Shown here one piece after another: positions 36,664-47,470 of a DNA stretch of 64,000 bases (position 1 is its first letter; every line of letters starts with the position of its first letter). Under the pieces are notes generated by a model. That model was given only the letters and a program-made list of their open reading frames with translations, ran no database searches and was not told where the DNA came from. The position numbers and the translations under genes are program-made. Source of the DNA: Blepharisma stoltei. Lineage: Eukaryota > Ciliophora > Heterotrichea > Heterotrichida > Blepharismidae. Where the stretch lies: positions 62,001 through 126,000 of the forward strand of contig CAJZBQ010000014.1 of assembly GCA_914767885.1 (NCBI GenBank), read 5' to 3'.

Positions 36664-37629
36664 ATGTTGAGAAACGGATTCTTAGTCTTGATCCTAGCCA
36701 ATTTAATTCTGGGTTTACGCACACATATAAGTCAAGAAGGCGCTGAACTTGAAGTGACATCAGAATCTGCAGAAATTGAAGTAACCAGTGAGCCTGTTTC
36801 TACTGAAGAAGTAGAAATTGGAATAATAATTGATGAGGAAGCTGGAACTGTTTGTTCTACCTGCATAACAATAGATGAATTTGGAGCATTAATCAGTGGG
36901 GAAGCTACTCCTGTAATATCAGAAATTTATGATATTGAAGATACAGAGCAGCCATCAGAAGAGGAGCCAAGCACTTCAGAACCTGAAGAAGCAATTCCAG
37001 AAGAACAAGAAGCTGAGGAAGAAGCGACTGAAGAGGAACCAAGCATGTCAGAACCAGAAGAACAAGGAGCTGAAGAAGAGCAGCCAAGTGAAGAAGAGCA
37101 GTCAAGTACTTCTGAATCAGAAGAAGTAGAGCCTGGTGAAGGAGAAACTATAAGTGGCGAAACCTCAGTCGCTGATAATGTGTATGAGACCTCAGACATA
37201 CCAACTGGAATCCCAGTCGAAAACTGTGTACGAGAAAATCTGGCAGCTATTTCTTGGGATGAAGGTGCCCACATAAGAGTTTATCAAGCTCATGATGGGA
37301 TTGTTCAAGAATGGTGTCAAGATGGATATGGATGGTATACTACTGATTTTTTTGCATATGGTAAAGCAGTATCAGCCATTGCATGGGGAGATGGAAATAT
37401 CAGAGTTTATGTAGGTGATGGTAAAAATATTGTGGAGTATTGCTATGGAAGTGGAAATGGCTGGTATATGGGTGAATTTGAAGTTGAAGGAGTTACTTCA
37501 TCTGTAACTGGCTGGGAAGATGGAGGGAATGTGATATTCAAGCTTTATGTTATAAACGCTGATGGAGGAATAGATGAATATTCTTATGAAAATGGCTGGG
37601 GAATACTTTCCGGTATGAGTTCAGAATAA
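36664..37629 (+). CDS. secreted fucose-lectin-like protein, copy 1
   Basis: 321 residues. Signal peptide MLRNGFLVLILANLILGLRT, an N-terminal segment with a CSTCITID motif, an acidic Glu/Ser/Thr/Pro-rich linker (about residues 95-170), then three tandem roughly 45-residue repeats: LAAISWDEGAHIRVYQAHDG, VSAIAWGDGNIRVYVGDGKN and VTGWEDGGNVIFKLYVINAD, each followed by E(W/Y)C..G.GWY or EYSYENGWG. The pattern AAISW..IRVY...I.EWC.DG.GWY is that of fungal/bacterial fucose-binding six-bladed lectins. Three blades suggest a dimer would complete a propeller (inference). Exported; possible roles are surface recognition or signalling. No inserts. Confidence 0.8.
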   Translation: MLRNGFLVLILANLILGLRTHISQEGAELEVTSESAEIEVTSEPVSTEEVEIGIIIDEEAGTVCSTCITIDEFGALISGEATPVISEIYDIEDTEQPSEEEPSTSEPEEAIPEEQEAEEEATEEEPSMSEPEEQGAEEEQPSEEEQSSTSESEEVEPGEGETISGETSVADNVYETSDIPTGIPVENCVRENLAAISWDEGAHIRVYQAHDGIVQEWCQDGYGWYTTDFFAYGKAVSAIAWGDGNIRVYVGDGKNIVEYCYGSGNGWYMGEFEVEGVTSSVTGWEDGGNVIFKLYVINADGGIDEYSYENGWGILSGMSSE

Positions 37630-38240
37630 ATTAAAAATTTTAATAATTATAATTAGGAAATGAAGAAAAAATGATTAAAAATTCAGCAGAAAGCTTTAGA
37701 CCTAGACAATGATAGTTTCCTTACAATTATAAAAGTTTTTTAATTTTAAACTTTTATTAGTTAAATCAAAAACTGATAAATTTACCAATCTCTGAAAATT
37801 ATATAATTTTAGATTTTAAAAATTATCTCTTTAATAATAACTGCAGTTTTTCTTAAAATATAGATAGCGAATAAAAACTTTTTTTTTGATTTACTATCTT
37901 TCATAATTAGCAAAATAATTGATATCTTAATTTAGTGAAAAAATTTAATAAAACTTTAATTAGTAAAAAATTGCTAAAACCTTTAATGCTTAATAAATAG
38001 CTTTTGTCTTTATTTATTATATTAGACGATTTTTTATATTAAAAAATTTCTAACTATTGTATAAAGCTTTTAATTAATAGAATTATTTATCTTCATTCCA
38101 AACAAAAAGTGACAATTCCCGCTAAATCAATCTCTTTCAAAAAATTGATATCCACCAGCAAAGCAAATTATAAAATAAATCTATTTATAATAATTTATAA
38201 AAACTCTCTCAAATTGATACAATAAAATGTCCAATTATAT
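37630..38240. other. 611-bp spacer between lectin-like genes
   Basis: AT-rich, no ORF. Some similarity of composition to the spacer before copy 1; no clear repeated block noticed. Confidence 0.5.
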
Positions 38241-39089
38241 ATGTTAAAAAACGGATTTCTGTTTTTAGTCCTAGCTAATATTATCCTCGGTTTACGCACA
38301 AAAATCACCCAGACTGCTCCTGAGCTCGAAGAAAGCTCAGAATCCGCTGAAATTGAAGTTTCAAGCGACTCTTATAGTACAGACACAGTAGAAATTGGTG
38401 TAATAATTGACGAAGAAGCTGGAACTGTTTGCACAAATTGCATTACTATAGACGAATTTGAAGCTTTAATAAGCGGAGAAGCAATAGCTGACATTAATCA
38501 AATATATGACACTGAAGAAACAGAACAGCCATCAGAAGAGGAGACAGAGCCAGAAGAAGAAAGCACTTCTGAATCAGAAGAAGTAGTGCCTGGTGAAGAA
38601 GAAACCATAAGTGGATTACCCTCTGTCGCTGATAATGTGTATGCGACCTCAGACGTACCAACTGGAATCCCAGTCGAAAATTGTTTAAAAGAGACTTTAG
38701 CTGCTGTTTCTTGGACAAATGATATTACTCATTTGAGAGTTTATCATGCTCATGATGGGATAATCGAAGAATGGTGCGAAGATGGATATGGATGGTTTTC
38801 AACAGGATATTTTACTATTGGAAAGACAGTCTCAGCAATAGCATGGGGTGATACTAATATTAGAGTTTATGTAGGTGATGGTAAAAATATTGTGGAGTAC
38901 TGCTATTCAGGAGGAAATGGCTGGTATAAAGGGGCTTTTGAAGTTGAAGGAGTTACTTCATCTGTAACTGGCTGGGAAGATGAAGGAAATTTGATATTCA
39001 AGCTTTATGTTGTAAACGCTGAAGGAGGGATAGAAGAATATACTTATGAAAACGGCTGGGGAACACTTTTCGATATGAGTTCACAATAA
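38241..39089 (+). CDS. secreted fucose-lectin-like protein, copy 2
   Basis: 282 residues, tandem paralogue of the preceding gene (signal peptide MLKNGFLFLVLANIILGLRT). The lectin repeats are highly similar (LRVYHAHDGIIEEWCEDGYG, IRVYVGDGKNIVEYC, VTSSVTGWEDEGN), and the CTNCITID motif is kept. The acidic linker is about 40 residues shorter. Codon-level similarity is high across the lectin part, so the duplication is recent or homogenised. Both copies are intact and have their own spacers. Confidence 0.8.
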   Translation: MLKNGFLFLVLANIILGLRTKITQTAPELEESSESAEIEVSSDSYSTDTVEIGVIIDEEAGTVCTNCITIDEFEALISGEAIADINQIYDTEETEQPSEEETEPEEESTSESEEVVPGEEETISGLPSVADNVYATSDVPTGIPVENCLKETLAAVSWTNDITHLRVYHAHDGIIEEWCEDGYGWFSTGYFTIGKTVSAIAWGDTNIRVYVGDGKNIVEYCYSGGNGWYKGAFEVEGVTSSVTGWEDEGNLIFKLYVVNAEGGIEEYTYENGWGTLFDMSSQ

Positions 39090-39184
39090 ATTAAAATTAT
39101 AATTAATTTTAGTGAAAAGATGGAAATTGCCTATAGAATAGAAACTATAAAGAAACATTGCAATTTTAAATTGTATAAATTTCG

Positions 39185-42127
39185 TTAATGTTTTAATTTG
39201 AGCACTTTTCGTACCAAATGTCCTCGGATATTTGCTTGTATAAACATAATAGCATCTAAATCTATGATAACATTTTCCTTTTTAAATAAAATTTGAATTT
39301 TTATTACTGCAGATTTTACATTTAAAAAAATATTATTGATATTAAAGAGTAAGATAATTTTATAAAGACTCCTTACGCTGAACATTTTAATGTTTTTTTG
39401 TATTTTAATAATTGCTGCCTTCGTTCTTTGATATCTTTTTCTTGCTAAAAATCCCCGAATTCTTGCTTGAATGTAAGTTAAAGTTCCAAATAATGTTTTA
39501 GTTTTCGCAAATAAATCTGATGATTTTTCTTGGTGTTTAGGGGAAAATTGTTGGCTAAAATCTTTTAAATTATATTTTTCTTTCCTTCTTTTATTAAAGA
39601 ATTATTAAATTGGAAAGCGAGTTTAGTCATCGGTATTCTGTGAATTTATCCAGGCCTGAGGAAGGTAATCCTATTGGCGATTTTTCTCATGGTGCTAAAC
39701 CTTTTTGCTCAGCCCATAGACGACAGACCGAGGCTTAGCAGCCTACCTTCTTCTTGCGGCAATTTTTTAGTCTGCTATAGGGGCTGAGGTAAGCTAAGAA
39801 GGAGATTTTGGGCGATTCAGCAAAACGTCAAGCTCTGCTGACAGTAGACAGCCCTTAATCGTTGGCCAAGAATCAAGACCTGAACGGGTGAGTCTCCCCG
39901 ACAGACTGTCTGGCGTCACCATTTTTTGGTGATGCAGACGGAAAAAGGGTGTTAGTTAGAGTTAGTGTCTAGCACCACCTGAGAGTGAAGCTAACTCGTG
40001 AAGTGTAGGGGCTGAAATAACCCCAGTGGCTCTCGAGACATAATCTTAACCTTTTATTGAAACTCCGTCTAAATCACCTTTGAATTACTCTAGCTGCATT
40101 TTTCATTTTCAAGAATTTCTTCCTGCAAAGTCACCTTCTTATAAAAGTTTGAATTACTATACAATTTAATGTTTTTCTTGATAAATCTGCAGATTTAGCT
40201 TCAGAGCTGCATTTTACACTGTTTTCTTCTGGTACATTTTTTAAAGGGTTTTTATATACATTTTCGAATTTATTTAGTCTTTTTTTGATAGTTGATAGTT
40301 TATTCCCTATAGAATCCAGCTTTTCATGAATCGTTTTAGTTATAGGTGAAGTCTGTTTTATAAATTTGTTTTTTATGGGAAAATTGTGTTTTACTGATTT
40401 TGGTTGATTTATTATTGGATTTATAGGGTCCAAATGTATTGATCTTTTGGTAGAGTTCCCATTGCTATGGGAAATTGGAGTTGCTGGTAGCTTAAAAAAT
40501 TCTATCGATAATTTAGGCTTTTTTCTACCGATATTTTGAATTTTTTGTGTGTTTTTTTGGTCGAGTGATATAGGATTTTCAAATGGCACTTCACTGTTTT
40601 GCTTTTTATGTCTTGGCTTATCTTTATTAACTCTATCAATATTTTTACTCGTGTTCTTACGTAATAATGAGGTCGGTGATAATGATGTTTTTGATTTTTT
40701 TTTGCTAAATCATGAATTTTCATTAGTTTGCTCAAAATTATTTATTTTTTCCTCACTTTTCCCTCCGTGAGCGAACAAACCATTGGGAAAATCCCGATTT
40801 TTTGCCCAAAAACCCCACCCTCTGTGAGTGAACAAAAAAATTTTGATGAAAAAATATTTTGATATATAAATGATAATTATTATAATGAAATCTCTAGCTA
40901 ATTCTGTTTGATTTTAAATAGCTTGCATTTAAAAAAATTAAATTAATTTTTGCATTAAAATTATTTCGAAATGGGTATTTTTAATAAAAAAATTAATCCC
41001 CTCTATCAGTAAACAAAAAAATTTTTTTCGGTCACGGAGTGGGAAGCCAGTTTTTCCTGTCAAATTTGTCCAGGGTCCAATTGCATGACTACCGTCCTGC
41101 CAAGGTGTTGTATCAAGTAAAATCTCCCCAGGAGAATTTAGCAACAAATTTCTTTGTTTTAGTCTCAAATCAGGCAAAAAAGACTGAAAGTTCTTTTCCT
41201 TAATAATTTCATCAGTGCTCGAATTCATATAACTTTCCAAAGTCAATGAACTTTCACTTGGCTCTTGCTTTTTCACAATAAAATTTTTAGTAATTTCATG
41301 ATTTTTCCCTAATTTTTTCAAAGCGATTTCATATCCTTTTTTCATATAAAATTCTGCTTCATTATAATCCCCTAATTTTCTAGCTGAATCAGCAGCATTC
41401 TGATAAGCCACAACTCAAGATTTAACTCATTCATTCGACAAATCATTATGCTGCTCAATAGTTTTTATAGCATTTACCGCATTTTCTAATGACTGTTTAT
41501 GATTCCCCATAACAGAAAATAATGAGCAAATATTAAGATAAGTTCCAGCTAAATTAATATAATGTGGCAGTTTGCGCTCATATTCTAAGGCTTCGAATAA
41601 ATAATCTAACTCCCCCCGCTCCGTGAGTGAACAAAACCATAAGAAAAATCCCTATTTTTTGCCCAAAAACCCACCCTCCGTGAGTGAACAAAAATTTTTT
41701 TAATAGAAAAATTTTTTATCGAGAACATTTTTGATATATAAGTGATCAATTTTTGCGAATTAGGATTTTTTTAAATTTCGAAAAAAAATATTTTCTATAA
41801 AATTTATATTAAAAAAAATAATTAACTCCATCGTGAGTTAACAAATTTTTTTGTTCACTCACGAAGGGGGAGTAAGGACTTTGAAAATTGGTTTTTCTGC
41901 TTGTATAGGCATCCTAAGTTATTTAATGTGATTCCTTTAAGTCTTAGAACAGAAAAATTGCTACTCAGCTGCTTCAATAGGTGGTTTGCTCTATTTAGTA
42001 AAGAAACAGCAAGTGAAAATTCATCATTTCGTAAAGCGTCAACGGCAGCTTTATTGATGTTTAAAATTGTGCTGTCAAGATCGTCGTTAGAAGCGGCTTG
42101 TGCAGAAAATTTCGAAGAAATATCCAT
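39185..42127 (-). CDS. TPR and IQ-motif protein
   Basis: A single gene once inserts at 41609-41874, 40756-41046 and 39586-40062 are removed. N terminus (ATG 42127) has TPR-like repeats (SLAVSLLNRANHLLKQL, YLFEALEYERKLPHYINLAG, YNEAEFYMKKGYEIALKKL). The middle is basic and disordered. The C terminus has several IQ-type calmodulin-binding motifs: IQTFIRRWLCRKKF, VIQRWFRRSFNKR, YIQARIRGFLARKRY, IKIQKNIKM, FIQANIRGHLVRKVL. Trp codons of two IQ motifs are TGA. Likely a calmodulin-binding scaffold. The join across the middle MITE is less certain, because that copy has lost its TA boundaries; two separate genes are possible. Confidence 0.75.
39586..40062 (-). mobile_element. SINE-like insert in IQ region
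   Basis: Direct repeats CTTTTATTAAA (39588-39598) and CTTTTATTGAA (40051-40061) flank a GC-richer body of about 460 bp, AT-rich at its left end (GAATTATTAAATT). Removal gives VIQRWFRRSFNKRRKEKYNL, in frame with downstream IQ motifs. Confidence 0.72.
40756..41046. mobile_element. MITE copy lacking TA boundaries
   Basis: CTCCGTGAGCGAAC-family interior (GATATATAAATGATAATTAT, AATGAAATCTC) with eroded ends CTTTTCCCTCCGTGAGCG and GGTCACGGAGTGGGAAGCC. Neither end has TA. About 290 bp. Confidence 0.75.
41609..41874. mobile_element. deleted CTCCGTGAGCGAAC MITE, 266 bp
   Basis: TA-flanked; has both ends and the inner copy, but about 130 bp of the centre is missing. Excision joins NQFSKSL to DYLFEALEYERK. 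Confidence 0.88.
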
Positions 42128-42303
42128 TTTCTCGATGGAATTAAAATGTTGATATTTATTAGGATTTTAGAATAATATTTTATTAAATAATTAGCAGTAT
42201 TAGAATTTAATATTTTTCTTTTTGCTTAGAACTCTGCTATGTATAGCTTGGGAATGCTTATTGCTTACTGATGAGTTTATTTTCCAATTATTAGCTTAAC
42301 TAA

Positions 42304-42951
42304 TTATAACGCAAGCAAAAAGCCTCCCTGAGCTATATACTTAATTACCTTAAATGGCCTATAAAGAGCTTTTTCTGCATGCAAATCTTTACAGAAATAG
42401 CAATGGCTCTTTGGTCGAACCAAATACTCGTCATACCAGGCTATCCATGGGAAATAGTATATAAAATCTTTCTGTTTTGCTTCGCCTTCCTTAAAATATT
42501 CCTCTGATATTTGAAGCCCATAGCTATTATCTTTTTCGTTTTTAAGCGTCCAAGCTGTTGTAGCTATTCCCAAAATTGCTAGGGAAGCAAAAAATACCTT
42601 CATTCAGCTTGGGACAACTAAAACTTCTTCTTTTTTGGCTTCAGCATTTCCCTCTTCCTTATATTTTTTCTTTTCTTTTCATTCATATTGTGGCCGCTCA
42701 TACATAGTGTTGCTTCAATAATATTGTTCTTTAGAAAAACCTTTTGTTGGCTTATTGCTTATATTTTTATAATTTTTGTCATTTTTTTTCAAAAATTCAT
42801 AAGCTTCGACTAATTCTTTGAATTGTTCTTCATTGCCACTTTTTGCATCTGGATGCAATATTTTAGCTTTAAGCAAAAAGGCTTTTTTGATTTCACTTTG
42901 GCTTGAAGATGAGCTAAGCCCTAAAACTCTTAAAGATTGGCTAAGTTTCAT
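42304..42951 (-). CDS. J-domain membrane protein
   Basis: 215 residues across four TGA Trp codons (YYWSN, YEWKEK, PSWMKV and none missing a partner exon). N-terminal J domain: SLRVLGLSSSSSQSEIKKAF, HPD at LHPDAKSGNEEQFKELVEAY, FLKK. A single TM (FFASLAILGIATTAW) in the middle, then a C-terminal domain with CYFC. Likely an Hsp70 co-chaperone anchored in a membrane, possibly mitochondrial by analogy with single-TM DNAJC proteins; the compartment is inferred, no clear targeting peptide is visible. Confidence 0.82.
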
Positions 42952-43228
42952 TTTGTGTTTATTTATCAGTCATTTTTATATAAGAGAAAGACTATAAATT
43001 TTATCCAGATAAGCCCAACACATTTAGCAAAGAATTACTATACCTAATTGAAAAATTAAAGGTTTCTATAATAATTAAAATAATAAAGAAGCTAAAAAAA
43101 ATCTTTTAAAGCTTTATATAATTATCAATTATCTTATCTTTAATAGATATTTCTTTCAAAAAACAATAAATTACAAATAAAAATCCATAAAATCTGCAAT
43201 TTAGAAAATGCGATAAAATTAACTTAAA

Positions 43229-43522
43229 TTAGCCTCTATGGCGTCTCATAACTTCTATAAATTCATTGAATTCAATAACACCATTATGATTTGTGTCAGC
43301 TTCTCTGATCATGTCACGGATTTCTTGGTCTGAAATTCTTTCTCCCGAGATTTGGCTCATAACAGACTGTAATTCAGAAGAATCAATACTTCCATTGCCA
43401 TTTAAATCGAATAACACAAACAGATCTTGGAGCTTGGTATCGTCTCGGTTGTCATAGAACTCAGACATCAGTTTGGTTACTCTTTCAAGCTCTTCGTGAT
43501 TTAGCTGAATATGCCGAGCCAT
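43229..43522 (-). CDS. small EF-hand Ca-binding protein
   Basis: 97 residues with two canonical EF-hand loops, DLNGNGSIDSSE and DTNHNGVIEFNE, joined by a helix (LQSVMSQISGERISDQEI), and a short N-terminal helix. Equivalent to one lobe of calmodulin/centrin; both loops keep acidic positions 1, 3, 5 and 12. Likely a Ca sensor light chain. Intact, no insert. Confidence 0.88.
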   Translation of the reverse strand: MARHIQLNHEELERVTKLMSEFYDNRDDTKLQDLFVLFDLNGNGSIDSSELQSVMSQISGERISDQEIRDMIREADTNHNGVIEFNEFIEVMRRHRG

Positions 43523-44596
43523 TTATATTGTTTAAAAGTTTATAAATTTGAGGTTTAGATAAAAAATTTAATAGTTGCTGGGGTTATAAGCGAAGAGCTT
43601 GTTTAAGCTGAGATATTTTTAAAATTATCATTTTAATTGAACTTCTATAGCTCTAGCTATTTTAATAATTCATAAAAAATAAAATAAAATTACTTATATG
43701 ATTAAAATAGAAATAAACTAATGTTGATGAAAGATGGACTCTGAGATACACTCCCTATGGAGCAGAAAGGATCTATGCTGATGAAGCTGAAAATAGTGCC
43801 TCTTTCTCTTTTTGAAGTATGCCTTAGGACTTTATAAAGAGGAAATTTTGTTCTCACCTGAAGGTTTCCCGTCCCTGCCAGATGGGCTAGCAAGTTTTGC
43901 CTCTAACTTAGTCTTTGCTTATCTGGACTAAGGGGGCATCCTCAAGATGTGGCTAAGGAGCTAATACTTAGGATAGGTGGTTTACGCCGGATAGGCAGGC
44001 TAATGGTCTTTTTTATAATACTTAACTTAACTTATAAGATTACATGCTTTTATTAATTTTAAGCTATTTATAAAAATAGTAAAATATTCATAAGCCAATG
44101 AAAATACCAAAGACAATACTCTCTAGCATAAATTTTAGTAGGTAAAATATTTAATATTGATGTTATTAGAAAGCGAAGGGGATAAGGAATTATAAATTTC
44201 TATTGCAAAATCGAAGTATTCAATTATTGTGATATGTATTCCTTAAAAATTGAAGCTGAATTATGCAATAATGTAAAAATCTCAGAAAAGAATAAATTTT
44301 GGAAAGTGAAAGAAAAATCTATTTTTCAGTAAAAATCAATTTCTCCATAAAATAAATGGAAATCAGTAAAAATAGCCCACTCTGGGTCATATTTTATAAG
44401 TTAAATCATTTCTAATCTACTCCTGATAACGAATCAGTAACATAACGAATAAAATCCGAAAGAAAAAAATTAATTCCGATTTTCCTCAAAAAATCCTATA
44501 ATTTAATTTCCCAACCCAAATTTTCCACAGCCATTTCTCTATTTTGATACAAAAATTAAAGCTTCATCATTATAAATGTTTCCAATCTCCTTATAA
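43523..44596. other. 1.07-kb intergenic stretch with a SINE-like insert
   Basis: AT-rich spacer containing the element at 43692-44046; the remaining 550 bp up to the NF-YC gene show nothing recognisable. Confidence 0.5.
43692..44046 (+). mobile_element. SINE-like element, 12-bp flanking repeats
   Basis: CTTATATGATTA (43692-43703) and CTTATAAGATTA (44031-44042) flank a GC-richer body of about 330 bp ending in a TTAAC simple tail (ATACTTAACTTAACTTATAAG). Intergenic, so no frame test is possible. Confidence 0.6.
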
Positions 44597-45049
44597 TTAA
44601 TAACTTTCTTTAAAAAGACTTTTACTCTCTCCAGGGATCATATCCTGCAAAAAATCGAAAATATCCGTTCTCGCTATGCACGCGGCTATGTCATTTCTTT
44701 GTAAAGTCCTCCTTTTGCCTTCTTCAGTATGGATCCATGATCGATGAGTGACTTCCAATATGAACATTTCGCAAGCTTTTGCAAATAACGCTGGGGTTTC
44801 TGCACTTATCATTCGGACGTCTTCGTCTGCTTTCATTATTTTCTTGACCCTGGCTAGAGGCAGTTGATGCACTTTGAGCTCTTCTATATTCATTTCTTCA
44901 ATTTCTCGCTTTTGTGATAAAAAGAGAGTATCAAGCTGGGATATATGATTTTGGTAGTTAGAATGATCAAAGTTTTCAAAACTAGGATTCATACATAATC
45001 CGAGCATCGATATCTCGTTTTTATCTTCCATTTTGTAATTATATGTCAT
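44597..45049 (-). CDS. NF-YC: CCAAT-binding factor subunit NF-YC (HAP5)
   Basis: 150 residues. Histone-fold subunit that pairs with NF-YB and binds NF-YA to recognise CCAAT boxes in the nucleus. Very conserved core: [20 protein letters not shown], then [37 protein letters not shown] and the P-containing end (DMIPGE). Variable N terminus of about 60 residues. Two Met codons near the start (45049 and 45031); the longer is listed. No insert or intron. Confidence 0.95.
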   Translation of the reverse strand: MTYNYKMEDKNEISMLGLCMNPSFENFDHSNYQNHISQLDTLFLSQKREIEEMNIEELKVHQLPLARVKKIMKADEDVRMISAETPALFAKACEMFILEVTHRSWIHTEEGKRRTLQRNDIAACIARTDIFDFLQDMIPGESKSLFKESY

Positions 45050-45333
45050 ATTTGAAAGAGTAAAGAAAGAAAATGAATTGCAAAGGATAAAAAAATGTTT
45101 ATTTTTAGGTTGGTTAAAAAGACTTTGAGGTAATTGATAGAAAATACCAAAATTTATTTTTTATTTTTTGTAAAATTATTGAGTTTTATAGGAAGAGCTC
45201 AAAAAATATAGAATTCGAGACGAATGTCTTCTTATAGTGAATCACAAATTATCTTTTTTGCTCAAAATGATTATATCTATTTTCCCTTAAAAATATGAAC
45301 ATTAATTAAACTCTCAAAAAAATTAATTAAAGA

Positions 45334-46212
45334 ATGGCATCACCCAGCTTCAAAGATCGCTTCCAAAACAAGACTTCCACAATGTCTTAATTTAATTATA
45401 GGTGCGGCAGATTTCCTATATTTTTATGCAGTCACTAAAAATCCTCTCGTATGGGTGGTTTATCCGCATCGCGATGCACTTGAGTGGTAAGATGATATGC
45501 TTGACAAATTAGCTCAATCATTGCCTTGCTCCTTCTCCAGCTATGGAGGCCGAAGTGTTATGTGCTGTTAGTGCCTCCTCCTTGTCTTGCCAGATTCAGT
45601 GCTCTATTAACTTCCGACCCCTCTTTTTGAGCTTAGGAAAGTAACTTGATTTCAAGTAGGGAAACTTTGCGTTATATAGGTGTCTAAGTTCTTTCCTAGG
45701 TAGCTATAAGAAAAGGCCTAATCTATGGAGTTTTTACCAAATCTATGGAATGAGAATGATCTTAGGTCTCGACGGACGTTGCTGATTATCTCAAAAACCA
45801 ACTACAGAAACTTACCTGGATATACACCAACAATAACTAGCCAAAATCTAGACTAGATTCTTACTCTATATGTCGTGGCCATGAGATTGGGAAAATTGCA
45901 CCAAGAAGTCAGGCACGTTTTCGCAATTTTTTATATATGTCCACAATGTCAAGACTTGGAGAACTCGACCTCGATACAAGCCGCGCTATAACAATGCCAA
46001 ACAGCCACCAAATTCATAAAACAGTTATGCAAGTATCTGCATCTAATATAATTAAAGGCCCTATTCAATCTCCTAGGGCTCCTGCAGCTGACTATCCCCA
46101 ATTTCCATCTCAAAATCATATATCAACCTTTGATAATAGCTCTTATTTGAACTCTTCTACAAGCAATGATACGTCAGCTTATATTCAAAATTATTCCCAT
46201 CAATCTAAATAA
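45334..46212 (+). CDS. small Ser/Asn-rich protein split by an insert
   Basis: First exon MASPSFKDRFQNKTSTMS (ATG 45334) rejoins the downstream ORF (RLGELDLDTSRAITMPNSHQ ... YSHQSK) when 564 bp (45387-45950) are removed, giving about 104 residues. Low-complexity, polar, no known domain. The first exon supplies the start: the downstream ORF alone begins at an internal Met. Confidence 0.65.
45376..45950 (-). mobile_element. SINE-like insert, 11-bp target duplication
   Basis: TCCACAATGTC at 45376-45386 and 45940-45950. GC-richer body, AT tail at left (TTAATTTAATTATAGG). Excision gives NKTSTMSRLGELD in frame. Confidence 0.78.
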
Positions 46213-46321
46213 GCTTTATCCATATTCTCTTTATTTATAATAAAAAGCTTGATATTCCATAGCATACTTTAAATATTTCCAAATTAAATTAACTATTTTA
46301 TAATAAATAATAAGCATAAAA

Positions 46322-46915
46322 TTGCATAAACACCATCTCTCACGATCAGTAGATTTTTCCAATCCTCCGCTAATTCCTGATGTTTACCACAACTTACATC
46401 AGAAAACCATCGATTCTCATAGAAGAAATTTCTCTTACTCAGCTGCTCAGAGAAAGGTCGCAGAAGACTATAATAATGCTTTAAAAGAAACCCCAAAAAC
46501 AAGGCAAGCCCAATACGAAGGGGACTACTACAGATCTAAAAAAATCCAAGGCGGGTTTAAGCCATATACCTTGAATGATTATAAAGCAATAAAACCGGAA
46601 AAATATTACGAGCTGGGTGGGCTTGGGCCAACAATAGGCTCTGACGACTGACTGAAAAAGAGAGAAATCCACGAAAAACGAAAAGAATATGCTGATAAAA
46701 TCAAGCAGACGAAGCAAAATATTGTGCCGCCTTATAATTTGGTTACTCCTTTCAAAGATGAAAAAAACTTTAGTTTGAGGCAGTCGGATAATGGGATGCC
46801 AGTGCCACTTTCACCAGTGAAAATTATGAACCATGATGAAAAAATTTATATTTATTTAAAAAAAAATAAACACATTATACTAACTATATTAAAATATATT
46901 TTTTTTTATTTATAA
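46322..46915 (+). CDS. JHY-like ciliary-type protein (start unresolved)
   Basis: Open frame through a TGA Trp (GSDDWLKKRE). Core motif FKPYTLNDYKAIK ... YYELGGLGPTIGSDD, then a basic helix (KREIHEKRKEYADKIKQTKQ). The PYTL.DYK...LGGLGP pattern is reminiscent of the metazoan JHY (C11orf63) family linked to cilia; that link is from memory and tentative. No ATG begins the frame: it opens at 46322 after stops, so a 5' exon may lie upstream of an unrecognised insert. The last about 20 residues are low-complexity. Confidence 0.6.
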
Positions 46916-47008
46916 TAAAGGACTTGGCATATATAAATAGGGATAACCTCTAACTGTATAAGAAAATTTTCATATAAAATCATAAATCTCGCGAATTCTT
47001 TGTTTAGC

Positions 47009-47470
47009 TTATAATCTTCTTCCTCTTCTACCTCCAGCTCTTCTTGTGCTATCTGTAGGAATAGGTGTAACATCTTCGATTCTGCCAATAAGCATTCCAT
47101 TTCTAGCTAAAGCTCTTAAAGCAGCTTGAGCTCCAGGTCCTGGTGTTTTGCTTTCAGTTCCACCTCTAGCTCTGATTTTAATATGAAGTGAGTTTATGCC
47201 TAATTTTTTAAGGCGATTGCAAACTTCTACAGCAGCAAGCATTGCAGCATATGGTGAACTTTCTTCTCTGTCAGCTTTAACCATCATTCCTCCTGTTACT
47301 CTGGCTAAAGTTTCTCTACCAGAGAGATCTGTAACATGAATAAATGTGTCATTGAAGGTCGCTAAGAGATGGCATACTGCGAAAATCTTTTCCCCGGTAA
47401 GGTTTGGACCTAACATAGCTTGTTCAGGCTCTTCTACCTTCTCTGCTTTACGTCCTTTTGCTTTTGACAT
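47009..47470 (-). CDS. RPS14: 40S ribosomal protein uS11 (S14)
   Basis: 153 residues, full length for the family, uninterrupted. [60 protein letters not shown] and the basic C terminus [20 protein letters not shown] are hallmark segments. Binds the 3' domain of 18S rRNA in the platform of the small subunit. Ordinary conserved housekeeping gene. Confidence 0.98.
   Translation of the reverse strand: MSKAKGRKAEKVEEPEQAMLGPNLTGEKIFAVCHLLATFNDTFIHVTDLSGRETLARVTGGMMVKADREESSPYAAMLAAVEVCNRLKKLGINSLHIKIRARGGTESKTPGPGAQAALRALARNGMLIGRIEDVTPIPTDSTRRAGGRRGRRL

Noticed and set aside
36905-37274. Minus-strand ORFs opposite the first lectin-like gene
   Set aside because: Ser/Leu-rich mirror of the Glu/Ser acidic linker; a compositional shadow.
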